Shown: positions 25,576 to 32,928 of the stretch, piece after piece
Numbering within the stretch: position 1 is the first letter of the stretch
How the letters are laid out: each line of letters starts with the position of its first letter
DNA from: Lysobacter alkalisoli
Lineage (GTDB): Bacteria > Pseudomonadota > Gammaproteobacteria > Xanthomonadales > Xanthomonadaceae
Assembly: GCF_006547045.1 (NCBI RefSeq)
Contig: NZ_CP041242.1
Span: forward strand, 3,668,001 to 3,732,000
Direction: 5' to 3'
DNA: 64,000 nucleotides
Notes under the pieces: model-generated
The model's database searches: none
What the model was told of the DNA's origin: nothing
Seen by the model: the letters and a program-made list of their open reading frames with translations, nothing else
Made by a program: the position numbers and the translations under genes

Positions 25576-26436
25576 CTAGAGGTTGATCGTATTGCTGACC
25601 GAGGTGCAGCCGCCGATCGTCGTGGCCGGCGCGCCGTAGCCGATGATGATGTTCTCGCGCGCGACCCCTGCGCTACTGTTGCAAACGATGCCGTAGTCGT
25701 TGGCGTCCGGAGCGATGTTGCCGATGAGGGCGTTGTAGCGGATCACCGGTCGCCCGCCGTTGGCCCAGATCCCTCGCTTGGTGCCGGAGCCGTCCTCGAC
25801 GAGGCCTGAGACGCGGTTGCGCGACACCTCGCCCCCCTCGTTGCTGCTGGAGACGATGCCGAACGCGCCGCCGTTCTGGCCGGCGGTGGCGACCACGCCG
25901 GAGACCGCATTGTCGATGATATCGGCGTTGTCCCAGGCATCGATCCCGTACGCATAGTTCACGATCGTCGTCCCGCCGGTGTCATAGACGCGGTTGCCGC
26001 GGATGGTGGTGCCGTCGCCGCGGGTCTGGATGCCGAAGTTGGTGTTGTTGTCGAAGCGGTTGTTCTCGATCAGGTGGTAGCCGCCGGCGGATCCCGGAAA
26101 CCAGACGCCGCGCCGGAAACCGCGGATGCCGCAGTTGCGGATCGTGATGTTGTTCCTGGCATTGGCGTAGATTCCGGTGGCTCCGGTACCGGCGCCCGCG
26201 GCAAGGCCGCCGATCTTCCACTCGTTGCAATCGATGGTGACGTTGTTGGTGTTGATGGTGATGGCCGCCCCGGCGCTGATGCTCGTGGACAGGTTGCCAG
26301 TGAGGCAGTACACGCCCTGCGTGGTAATGGTGATGGGCAGGCTGCCGATGGTGGTGCAGTTGGTGGTCTCGGCCGATGCCGGCACCGCGTGCAGCGCGAG
26401 CGAAAGCAACAGGTAGGTGAGGAAGAGGCGCAGCAT
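25576..26436 (-). CDS. Secreted right-handed parallel beta-helix protein
   Basis: From ATG 26434-26436, with a good SD (AAAGGAG 10 bases upstream), the 286-aa product begins MLRLFLTYLLLSLALHAVP then ASAETT, a signal peptide cleaved near ASA. The mature part is a run of short strands with N and G at turns: ITINTNNVTIDCNEWKIGG, NNITIRNCGIRGF, YHLIENNRFDNNTNFGIQT, DGTTIRGNRVYDTGG, NADIIDNAVSGV, GGEVSRNRVSGL, RPVIRYNALIGN. These are NosD/pectate-lyase-like beta-helix rungs. Ligand or substrate unknown; likely an extracellular or surface protein. Confidence 0.85.
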   Translation of the reverse strand: MLRLFLTYLLLSLALHAVPASAETTNCTTIGSLPITITTQGVYCLTGNLSTSISAGAAITINTNNVTIDCNEWKIGGLAAGAGTGATGIYANARNNITIRNCGIRGFRRGVWFPGSAGGYHLIENNRFDNNTNFGIQTRGDGTTIRGNRVYDTGGTTIVNYAYGIDAWDNADIIDNAVSGVVATAGQNGGAFGIVSSSNEGGEVSRNRVSGLVEDGSGTKRGIWANGGRPVIRYNALIGNIAPDANDYGIVCNSSAGVARENIIIGYGAPATTIGGCTSVSNTINL

Positions 26437-26522
26437 TGTCGATGCTCCTTTGAGCGACGGGTTGCAATGGCTGTAAACGCAATCCGGCGCCGGAGAGGGA
26501 CAGGCTCTCAAGAAAAAGGATC

Positions 26523-26588
26523 CAGGAAATGGGATCAAGTACATTTTCCTTGCTTCAATCATCGAAGATGAACCTGATCCCTTTCCTG
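26523..26588. repeat. 66-bp imperfect inverted repeat of the GGGTCAGG family
   Basis: Left arm CAGGAAATGGGATCAAGTAC (from 26523) and, on the opposite strand, CAGGAAAGGGATCAGGTTC (26570-26588) with ~25 bases between. It resembles a small non-autonomous palindromic element. It sits between the beta-helix gene and the stop of the NTF2-DJ-1 gene. Relatives are at 12157-12178, 31391-31436 and 31571-31600. Confidence 0.55.
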
Positions 26589-26616
26589 AGGCCGACCTTC
26601 TTCTGAGGCCCCGAAC

Positions 26617-27828
26617 CTAACGCCTGGTCGCCGAGTCAGTTCGTGACTCCAGTCGTCCGCCCTCCAACTGGCTGATGACGGCCTTGACCACATCACGCGT
26701 GGATTGCCAGTTCATGCCTGTGACAAGTCGGCCATCGGCCTCCACGTACGAGGTGTTGCGCGCACCGTAACGGAACTGGCCCTTGCGCTGCTGCAAGCGC
26801 TGCTCGATCGAGAACGGAAACGTCTTGTAGTACGCCGCGCTGGTGTCCTCGAACGCATCCGGATAACCCGTGACGCGCTTGCCGCTGACCAGAGGCGTGC
26901 CGTCCGACAGGGTCAGGTTCACCAGCCCGGCACTGCCGTGGCAAACGGCAGACAGGATGCCGCCCTGCAGCTCATAGACCCGCGTGGCGAGTGACTGCAG
27001 GCCGGGGTGTTCTGCCACGCCATACATCGCCGCGCTGCCGCCGATGTACATCAGCGCGACATAGTCTCCCGCGTTCACCTCTTCCGGCCTATGTGTGCTG
27101 GCGAGCGCCCACATGAAATCGGCGTCGTAGATCCATTGCTTGTGCTCGGCATCACGCGTGTCGATGTAGGCCAACGGCACGGCGCCGCCTTCCGGGCTGA
27201 CGAACTCCACTCCGTAGCCGGCCTCGCGGAAGGTGGCGTAGGCCTGGATCAGTTCGGGAAAGCTGTTGCCGGCGCTGAGCCGGGTGCCAGGCATGGTGCC
27301 CACGTTGGAGACGACCAGCAGCACCTTGCGCCCGTGAGCCGGCGCCGCGTGGCGCGTGGCGGTCTTGCTGATTACCTGCCACTGCCCGGCCAGCTTCTTC
27401 AACAGGAACAGGTCGACGAAGCGGGCACCATCCCGGCTGACCAGAACCTCGGCCTTGGCCGTGGCGATGTCGCCCTCGATCTGTGTGCTGATCAGCCGGC
27501 CAATGCGACCGTTGGACTGGCCGGGGTTCTTGCTGAACCAGCTGGCGTATTCGGCAATGCCCACCTCACGCATGCCACTGTTGGGCTGGCTGAGGTACAG
27601 GCGCGCATCGGGGTGGAACGCGCGTTGCAACTGCTCGGTCCGGTTGTACGAGCTTCCCTGCAGGTAGTCGTGGATGACAGCGGCAACCTGGCGGTCGTCC
27701 GGCACGGGTTGGGCCTGCGCAGGCACGCTGAGCATCAGCGCCAGGAAAGCCAGGGCCACGAGTTTTGAGGTCAGCGCCCGCCTCAGGCAGGCAGCGTAGG
27801 GCACACGGGTGAGAAGCTTTGCGGCCAT
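26617..27828 (-). CDS. Exported NTF2-like/DJ-1-PfpI fusion protein
   Basis: A 403-aa protein. Basic leader plus LVALAFLALMLSVPAQAQ gives a signal peptide (~cleaved at 40). Residues ~45-160 are an NTF2/SnoaL-like domain (VAAVIHDYLQGSSYNRTEQL, AFHPDARLYL, VDLFLLKKLAGQWQVISK). Residues ~165-390 are a DJ-1/PfpI-type domain (KVLLVVSNVG, YGVEFVSPEGGAVPLAY, VALMYIGGSAAMYGV) with the nucleophile elbow SAVCHGSAGLVNL (Cys296-His297) and Glu213. DJ-1 proteins are chaperones, glyoxalases or hydrolases; the fusion with NTF2 and export make this one unusual. It follows an AraC regulator on the same strand. Confidence 0.85.
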   Translation of the reverse strand: MAAKLLTRVPYAACLRRALTSKLVALAFLALMLSVPAQAQPVPDDRQVAAVIHDYLQGSSYNRTEQLQRAFHPDARLYLSQPNSGMREVGIAEYASWFSKNPGQSNGRIGRLISTQIEGDIATAKAEVLVSRDGARFVDLFLLKKLAGQWQVISKTATRHAAPAHGRKVLLVVSNVGTMPGTRLSAGNSFPELIQAYATFREAGYGVEFVSPEGGAVPLAYIDTRDAEHKQWIYDADFMWALASTHRPEEVNAGDYVALMYIGGSAAMYGVAEHPGLQSLATRVYELQGGILSAVCHGSAGLVNLTLSDGTPLVSGKRVTGYPDAFEDTSAAYYKTFPFSIEQRLQQRKGQFRYGARNTSYVEADGRLVTGMNWQSTRDVVKAVISQLEGGRLESRTDSATRR

Positions 27829-27920
27829 GTGGGGCTCCGGTTTGGGAAAGCCCCGTACTCTGCTCGAGCGCCCTGTACATCAACAGCTTGCAACGCGTTT
27901 TCGGAATCCTGAAACGCGTT

Positions 27921-28967
27921 TCAGGAGCCGGCTTGCGAAGCCTGCTGGGCGGCCTGACGCCATGCGGCCGGGGTCGTGCCCTCGACCTTCCTGAAGCTGC
28001 TGTAGAAGGTGGACATGGACACGAAGCCAACGGCCTCGGCCACCTGCTCCATCGCTCCACCGCCGGGCGCGCTCAGCAACCGCTTGGCAGCTTCGACCCG
28101 CACTTGGGCCAGGTACGGCTTGAAGGCGATCTGGTGGTTGTCGTTGAGCAGCTGCGACAAGCGCGCCGCCGGCATACCGAGCCGACGCGCCAGCTTGGGC
28201 AGCGTGAGAGTGGTGTCCCGGTACAGGTGCTCTTCGGCCATCAGCTGGTGCAGCGACTGCAGGGCAGCTGCTGCTTCGTCGGCCGCGATCTTGCGGTCCT
28301 GATAGGGAGTCGGTGCACGGCCCGCCCTGCGCCGGGCGAGCATGACAATGATGCTCAGGTACAGGACCACCGAGAAGGACAGCGCGCCCACAATGTACGA
28401 GGTCAGCCCCGCGGTGTAATAGGCCAGCCAGACCGCCGCGACGCCCACGATGACGGCCGCGACATGCCTGCTCGTCAAGCCGTCAGCAGGCACGTGGGCG
28501 ACCTCGCACCGCGTGGCACGCACGAACAGGCCGCCCGCAAGCAGCAGGCAGCCCAGCCATGCGTACTGGATCAGTTTCCAGACCGGGCCGCCCCACAGGT
28601 CAGGGTGGTCCGGATACGGCCAGGCCAGGCCGAAGCCGACGGCCAGCCCCAGCAGGCCCAGGCCCAGGACCGGGTCGCTGCGGGTGTGCAGGCGTTGTGG
28701 ATCGGCCCAGGCGCGTACGAAGCCAATCAGGCAGGGACCGATGAGCAGACAGGCGGTCAAGCCCACCTGCAGCACGAGCTTGGAGATCTCTGGCCAGAAG
28801 TAGAACATCACCGACTTGCCGGTGCGGAGGCTGAGCGTCAACACCAGTACGGCCAGCCACCGATGCGCGGGCGTTACGGGTTGTCGCCAGAGCAGATACA
28901 ACGAAAGCACCAGGCCATTGAAGGCACCTAGCCCTGCAAAGAAGAACAGCAGATAAGAATGGATCAT
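27921..28967 (-). CDS. AraC-family regulator with N-terminal membrane domain
   Basis: A 348-aa protein. Residues ~1-215 contain seven hydrophobic helices (LLFFFAGLGAFNGLVLSLYL, WLAVLVLTLSL, VLQVGLTACLLIGPCLIGF, VLGLGLLGLAVGFGLAW and others). Residues ~235-345 are the AraC double HTH: LTLPKLARRLGMPAARLSQLL then NDNHQIAFKPYLAQVRVEAA, and MEQVAEAVGFVSMSTFYSSF then RKVEGTTPAAWRQ. Such membrane-anchored AraC proteins are thought to sense an outer or membrane signal. It lies 92 bases upstream of the NTF2-DJ-1 gene in the same direction, so it probably controls it. Confidence 0.9.
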   Translation of the reverse strand: MIHSYLLFFFAGLGAFNGLVLSLYLLWRQPVTPAHRWLAVLVLTLSLRTGKSVMFYFWPEISKLVLQVGLTACLLIGPCLIGFVRAWADPQRLHTRSDPVLGLGLLGLAVGFGLAWPYPDHPDLWGGPVWKLIQYAWLGCLLLAGGLFVRATRCEVAHVPADGLTSRHVAAVIVGVAAVWLAYYTAGLTSYIVGALSFSVVLYLSIIVMLARRRAGRAPTPYQDRKIAADEAAAALQSLHQLMAEEHLYRDTTLTLPKLARRLGMPAARLSQLLNDNHQIAFKPYLAQVRVEAAKRLLSAPGGGAMEQVAEAVGFVSMSTFYSSFRKVEGTTPAAWRQAAQQASQAGS

Positions 28968-29181
28968 GGATGACGAGTTCCGCGAAGCGGACGCCGCGAG
29001 GGACCGGCGGCTTCAGTGGCACACAATAACGGCATGCGACGGTGATGAGAATTGGGTCGCGACACTGGGGCTGCAGCGACAAGGCCCCGAAAACAAAGGT
29101 AGTTCCTGGCCTTTCCGGACCAGGATGTGCCTGAGTTGCTGGATCAACGTTTGCCTGATGAGCTTGATGCACCCACAGCCA

Positions 29182-29562
29182 TCACAAAGCGGCCCCCAGC
29201 CTGAAAATTGGCAAGTACAGCACCAGAAGGCACATGGGCAGCACAACAAGCAGGCTGATCAGCCCAACTGCAAGAACGGCGATACGACGCTGGCGTGGCT
29301 TCGGCCACAAGAACCATACGACCGCGACGCATGCGGGGAGCAGCCATGCAACCAGATACCCGTCCATCACGGCCCGACTCAGCCAAGGCAGTTCCGCACC
29401 AAAGCTCGCCAACACATCCCGGAAGTTCGGCACCACAGCGGTCAGGATCAAGGCGGTGAGGCCGGCGAAACAGAGGCTGACAAGAAGGGCTGCAACTCCT
29501 GGCTTGGCGGAACCATCATGCCCAGCGGCTTGAGCGGAGGGCGCTTGGTAGGGATTGGTCAT
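29182..29562 (-). CDS. Hypothetical membrane protein, paralogue of 17443-17823 (126 aa)
   Basis: Same length and start (MTNPYQAPSAQA) as the gene at 17443 and identical over long stretches, for example VVPNFRDVLASFGAELPWLS and MDGYLVAWLLPACVAV. Three membrane segments. Changes are scattered and conservative (LA/TAL, F/L, V/I), so both copies look functional. The preceding 214 bases (28968-29181) show no gene. Confidence 0.7.
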   Translation of the reverse strand: MTNPYQAPSAQAAGHDGSAKPGVAALLVSLCFAGLTALILTAVVPNFRDVLASFGAELPWLSRAVMDGYLVAWLLPACVAVVWFLWPKPRQRRIAVLAVGLISLLVVLPMCLLVLYLPIFRLGAAL

Positions 29563-29619
29563 GTGAACTAACGTCCTATGTCCTTGAGGAAAACAGGGGT
29601 CACCATTTCGCCGCCGGGG

Positions 29620-30387
29620 TCAACACGGCGCGAAGTGAAGAGCCGAACCCACTGCCGAAGTCGCCTGGTTGAGGAGCCACGTGCATACACGGGCCCGGTT
29701 GAAGGCGACATCCGAGAGCAGCGCGACAGCCATCGCCAGGTAGGCGAAGTAGGCAAGGCCCACGTAGTTGCTGAAGATGATGGTGTGCAGCCAGTTCTGC
29801 CCGAACAGGTACAACGCAGCAGTCAAAGTGGCAGCGCCAATGAGGACGACGGCGGGCAGGACAAGCTGCGGAGCGGCACGGCGGCGCCGGAAAGCAACGC
29901 CGGCCAGGAACAAGAAGACAACTGCATTTGCCGCGGTGAACACCCTGAACTCACGCATGAGACTGGTGGTCACATGCGTGTAGGTGGCCTCGATGAACTG
30001 GGTCAGTCGTTCGCGCGCGCGCCCAAGCGATGACAGTTGCTCGTTGGCGCCTCTCTCGGCGTAGGCAATCATTCGCTTCCGGCACTCGCAATCCGCATCG
30101 AGCATGTCTGCGACGACAGTGGCCACCGCTCGCGGAACGCCGTCCCTGATCTGGCTCGTGCTAACAGCAATCTCCTCATCGGTTTTGCGAAGCGCCTTCT
30201 GCGCAAAGCCAACCAGGCGGGCATTCGATAGCGAGTCGAGTCTCTCGCCAACGCGCTTCTCGACCTCGATCCGGACAACCTCCCTGGCCAGACGCTCGAC
30301 CAGAACGGGATTCAGGAATGAGGCGACGAACGCGCCACCGAAGACAACAACGCTAGATAGCGCCATGCAGAGAATGAGTGTGCGCAT
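29620..30387 (-). CDS. Hypothetical membrane protein with large soluble helical domain (255 aa)
   Basis: N-terminal hydrophobic anchor (LILCMALSSVVVFGGAFVASF), then a ~110-residue charged helical region (VERLAREVVRIEVEKRVGERLDSL, KALRKTDEEIAVSTSQIRDGV), with C-E-C at ~100-102, then three to four membrane helices (FTAANAVVFLFLAGVAF, LVLPAVVLIGAATLTAALYL, TIIFSNYVGLAYFAYLAMAVAL). Likely an inner-membrane protein with a periplasmic domain. Family not recognised. GGGGTCA-type sequence lies after its stop (29595-29620). Confidence 0.65.
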   Translation of the reverse strand: MRTLILCMALSSVVVFGGAFVASFLNPVLVERLAREVVRIEVEKRVGERLDSLSNARLVGFAQKALRKTDEEIAVSTSQIRDGVPRAVATVVADMLDADCECRKRMIAYAERGANEQLSSLGRARERLTQFIEATYTHVTTSLMREFRVFTAANAVVFLFLAGVAFRRRRAAPQLVLPAVVLIGAATLTAALYLFGQNWLHTIIFSNYVGLAYFAYLAMAVALLSDVAFNRARVCTWLLNQATSAVGSALHFAPC

Positions 30388-30481
30388 TGCATCATCCTGG
30401 GCTTATTGCCGTAAAAAAGTGCATAAAGATGGTGGATCTGCTCGTCAGCATAATGACGCTGAGCCCTTATTCCTGTTCTAG

Positions 30482-31288
30482 CTATTTCGCAGCTTCCTGG
30501 AACCGATGCGCGTTCTCTGGAAAGAGATCCATCATGAAAAAGCGCCGCCGGAACCCCTCAAAAATTTGAGGATCCCGAATCAGTGCTTCAACCTGATCGA
30601 CCGACCATCCGAATCCATGTTGCCCTGCCATCGCGCATAGCCTCTCAGCCTGCCTCTGAATTGCCTCAGCACTTCCGTGCTCACGCTCGTAGCCTTCGAC
30701 AACAAGGCGATACATTGTCTGAGCACTTGAATACATGAACAATAAACCCGCTTCTGTGCTGCGCAATGCACCAAGCGCAGCCTCTGCGGATCGAGTCGCA
30801 AGGAGCGTTTGGTAGAACGCCGACAATGAGGCTTCCAAAGCGAGCGAACCAATATCCTGCTTGGGCGCCAAAAAAGCCCAAAGTGGGGCACGGTCCTGGA
30901 CTTGGACAGTCGATGCAATCGAACTCCCCGAGCATGCAGCCACCACCACGATCAAGTTCATTCTTGTTGCCTCGTTGAGGCTTACGAAGGCAGGCCTCAT
31001 AGCCTCCCACGTCAGGTTTGAACCATCGGCAAACTGCAAGCCTTCATCAGACCCATGGCATTCGATGTGCAACAACGGAGCATAAGAATCACGTCTGGCC
31101 AGTGCAGCGCGCTGCTCCAACAACGCCAGAAACTCTACACCTGCTTCCACGCGCACACGAACGACATGAGGCGCTTCACCCAGGATGTGAGCCCAGCCCC
31201 GCACATCTTCAAACAGATGCTCGGCGGTATTGACTTCGCCGTCTGGCAACGAATCAACAATAAGTATCTGATTGAAACTTGCCGTCAT
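30482..31288 (-). CDS. CHAT/caspase-like peptidase-domain protein (268 aa)
   Basis: The centre fits a CHAT-type caspase-fold protease: YAPLLHIECHGSDEGLQFAD with catalytic His78 after a hydrophobic strand, then LTWEAMRPAFVSLNEATRMN, then LIVVVAACSGSSIAS with Cys119. The H-G-x..A-A-C-S spacing is typical. The N-terminal part starts with a strand (FNQILIVDSLPDGEVN) and the C-terminal ~120 residues are helical. Bacterial CHAT proteases are often found in defence or self-killing modules, activated by a partner. Neighbours are membrane proteins of unknown role. GC is lower than in the core. Confidence 0.7.
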   Translation of the reverse strand: MTASFNQILIVDSLPDGEVNTAEHLFEDVRGWAHILGEAPHVVRVRVEAGVEFLALLEQRAALARRDSYAPLLHIECHGSDEGLQFADGSNLTWEAMRPAFVSLNEATRMNLIVVVAACSGSSIASTVQVQDRAPLWAFLAPKQDIGSLALEASLSAFYQTLLATRSAEAALGALRSTEAGLLFMYSSAQTMYRLVVEGYEREHGSAEAIQRQAERLCAMAGQHGFGWSVDQVEALIRDPQIFEGFRRRFFMMDLFPENAHRFQEAAK

Positions 31289-31390
31289 CGTCGCACTACC
31301 GCCGCTTGCCCATACTGGGGCTACTTCCCTGAAAAAGAGCAGATACGTTTACTCCACAATCCTCAGCCCACCGCTTAAGTCATGGCAAAT

Positions 31391-31436
31391 GAACCTGACC
31401 CCATTTCTACCTGACCCCTTTTCTGGACCCCTTTTC
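31391..31436. repeat. Three tandem GGGGTCAGG-type motifs
   Basis: On the plus strand GAACCTGACCCCATTTC, ACCTGACCCCTTTTC and TGGACCCCTTTTC follow each other. With 31571-31600 they occupy most of the recognisable sequence in the 311-bp gap 31289-31599, which has no gene. Confidence 0.6.
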
Positions 31437-31570
31437 TGGCGTCGACTTGAGGTTTGCTATACCAGACGTGGTTGAACATCTGTACTCCCATAGGCGTTGC
31501 TAACGGCGCCAGATTTGACGATGGTCAGTAATGCATCCCGGAGCAAAGGCGACGGAGGCAATTACAAAAC

Positions 31571-31600
31571 AGGGGTGACTCACCCTGACCCCATTTCCCT
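31571..31600. repeat. GGGGTGA/TGACCCC palindromic motif at a gene end
   Basis: AGGGGTGACTCACCCTGACC then CCATTTCCCT, directly after the stop of the minus-strand gene at 31600. It is a member of the family seen at 25418-25453 and 26523-26588. Confidence 0.55.
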
Positions 31601-32613
31601 CAGGGACTGCCCTTGGTAAACAAATAGGCATAGATGATTCCGGCGAGGACATTCAGTCCAAGGTTCCAGACGCTCGCGACAATGAACTTGCGGCCTTGCT
31701 TTTCATTGTCGCGCTCCAACTCATCTATGCGCTTCTTGTCCCCGGATGTGAATCGGAATACCACCTTGCTTCCTTCAACTTCAGATAACGTCTTGAACGC
31801 CCAGCCAGCAAGTCTATGCGAGATCTTTCCCATAGGGCGAAGCGTATAAATTGCCAGGAAGGTGGCAATAGCGCCATGCGCAATTGAAGGGTTCTCTATC
31901 AAGTGCGTAGATCCCCAGTAAAGAAAGGACGTAACAAGAAGCGCCCAAGAAAGAAGTAGCCACTGATCAAGAATGGTGGCAATTCCACTGCGGCGCTTCT
32001 TAAGCCAGAAGAGTGTGGGATTGATGAGCCTGGGCTGTTTACGTCCTTTGTGCCAATCTTCAACTAGCGTAATCAGTTCTTTACTGATCTGAGCGTTGAT
32101 AAAATCGACTCTGCAGAAGGCGGGAGCTGCAATTTCGTCAAGCTTGTCGAGCTCATCTGCGTTTCCCGCACCGAGCATATGAAAAATCTGAGATGGCTTG
32201 ATGTCCCGAGATATTCTCAGAAGGAGCGTATGTCGCTGTGGGGCAGCGTAGTCCTTGATGTTCACAAGGAAGTCCCACTTTATGACCAGCTCTTCAACTT
32301 TATCGGGCTCGTGCCATCTATGAGACTCGAACTCGACCCAAGTGGAGAACTCACTAAATTGCGATCCGTCGTAGCCAATCTTTACCGAGGTTACGTTTAG
32401 GTCAATATGGTGCGTGGCAAGCTTTCTCACCACACAATCGTTTAGCTCCACGATATCTTCGGGTGCAATGCACACCGGATCATTAAAGATCTTGATGCGG
32501 GAGTCTGGTTTTCCGGTAAACAGATAAAAAAGGGATCGCAATTGATCTTTTGGTACGGCTGCGACCAGATCGCCGCCCGAGGGCGGTGTGGCACTGCCAC
32601 TAAGTGTGTTCAT
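31600..32613 (-). CDS. Hypothetical protein with C-terminal membrane domain (337 aa)
   Basis: Residues ~1-190 are soluble, with no recognised motif (SLFYLFTGKPDSRIKIFNDP, VTSVKIGYDGSQFSEFSTWV, ISRDIKPSQIFHMLGAGNAD). Two to three membrane helices follow (WLLLSWALLVTSFLYWGSTH, GAIATFLAIYTLRPMG, VASVWNLGLNVLAGIIYAYLF). A GDKKRIDELERDNEKQGRKF coiled segment lies between the last two. GC is clearly lower than in the core genes. It is 311 bases upstream of the CHAT-like gene on the same strand; a soluble-sensor plus membrane layout would suit a partner, but this is only a guess. Confidence 0.65.
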   Translation of the reverse strand: MNTLSGSATPPSGGDLVAAVPKDQLRSLFYLFTGKPDSRIKIFNDPVCIAPEDIVELNDCVVRKLATHHIDLNVTSVKIGYDGSQFSEFSTWVEFESHRWHEPDKVEELVIKWDFLVNIKDYAAPQRHTLLLRISRDIKPSQIFHMLGAGNADELDKLDEIAAPAFCRVDFINAQISKELITLVEDWHKGRKQPRLINPTLFWLKKRRSGIATILDQWLLLSWALLVTSFLYWGSTHLIENPSIAHGAIATFLAIYTLRPMGKISHRLAGWAFKTLSEVEGSKVVFRFTSGDKKRIDELERDNEKQGRKFIVASVWNLGLNVLAGIIYAYLFTKGSP

Positions 32614-32812
32614 ATCTCCCCCTGACGATGTAGTTTGATGCAGCCCCTAACACCTGAATATGCCCCTGAAATGAAGCTCGGATCGGATATCACCCCCGCA
32701 ACGGGGCGGTATTGACCCGAATCTACTACGGATCAGGGGACGTGGTCGCCTATGCTGCGGTCCGCCCCCCAGTCAAACCGCACCGCACCAAGGCCGACCA
32801 AAGCCGCATTGC

Positions 32813-32818
32813 TATAAT
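32813..32818 (+). promoter_or_regulatory. Candidate -10 element for the indolepyruvate oxidoreductase gene
   Basis: A perfect TATAAT, rare in this GC-rich DNA, lies 111 bases upstream of the ATG. No good -35 hexamer is seen at 16-18 bases upstream, so an activator may be needed. The rest of the 315-base gap 32614-32928 shows nothing else. Confidence 0.4.
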
Positions 32819-32928
32819 TCCGCGTCTTTGCCCTGCCCCCGGCCGTGCCCGTCGATCCTGTCGCGGGTTCGCGGCGCGGGGTGCCGGGCGTTCCGCAGCC
32901 AATGGCGCTTCCCCGCCCGGAGCCACGC

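Noticed and set aside
28968..29181. Possible gene or remnant between the AraC regulator and the membrane-protein paralogue
   Set aside because: No frame with protein-like composition, no start signal and no repeat was seen.
12150..32640. The whole accessory region as one long integron cassette array
   Set aside because: Only two sites have attC structure. Other gene ends carry different motifs without paired arms, several genes are on the plus strand or in operons, and no integrase is seen. A mixed mobile region fits better.
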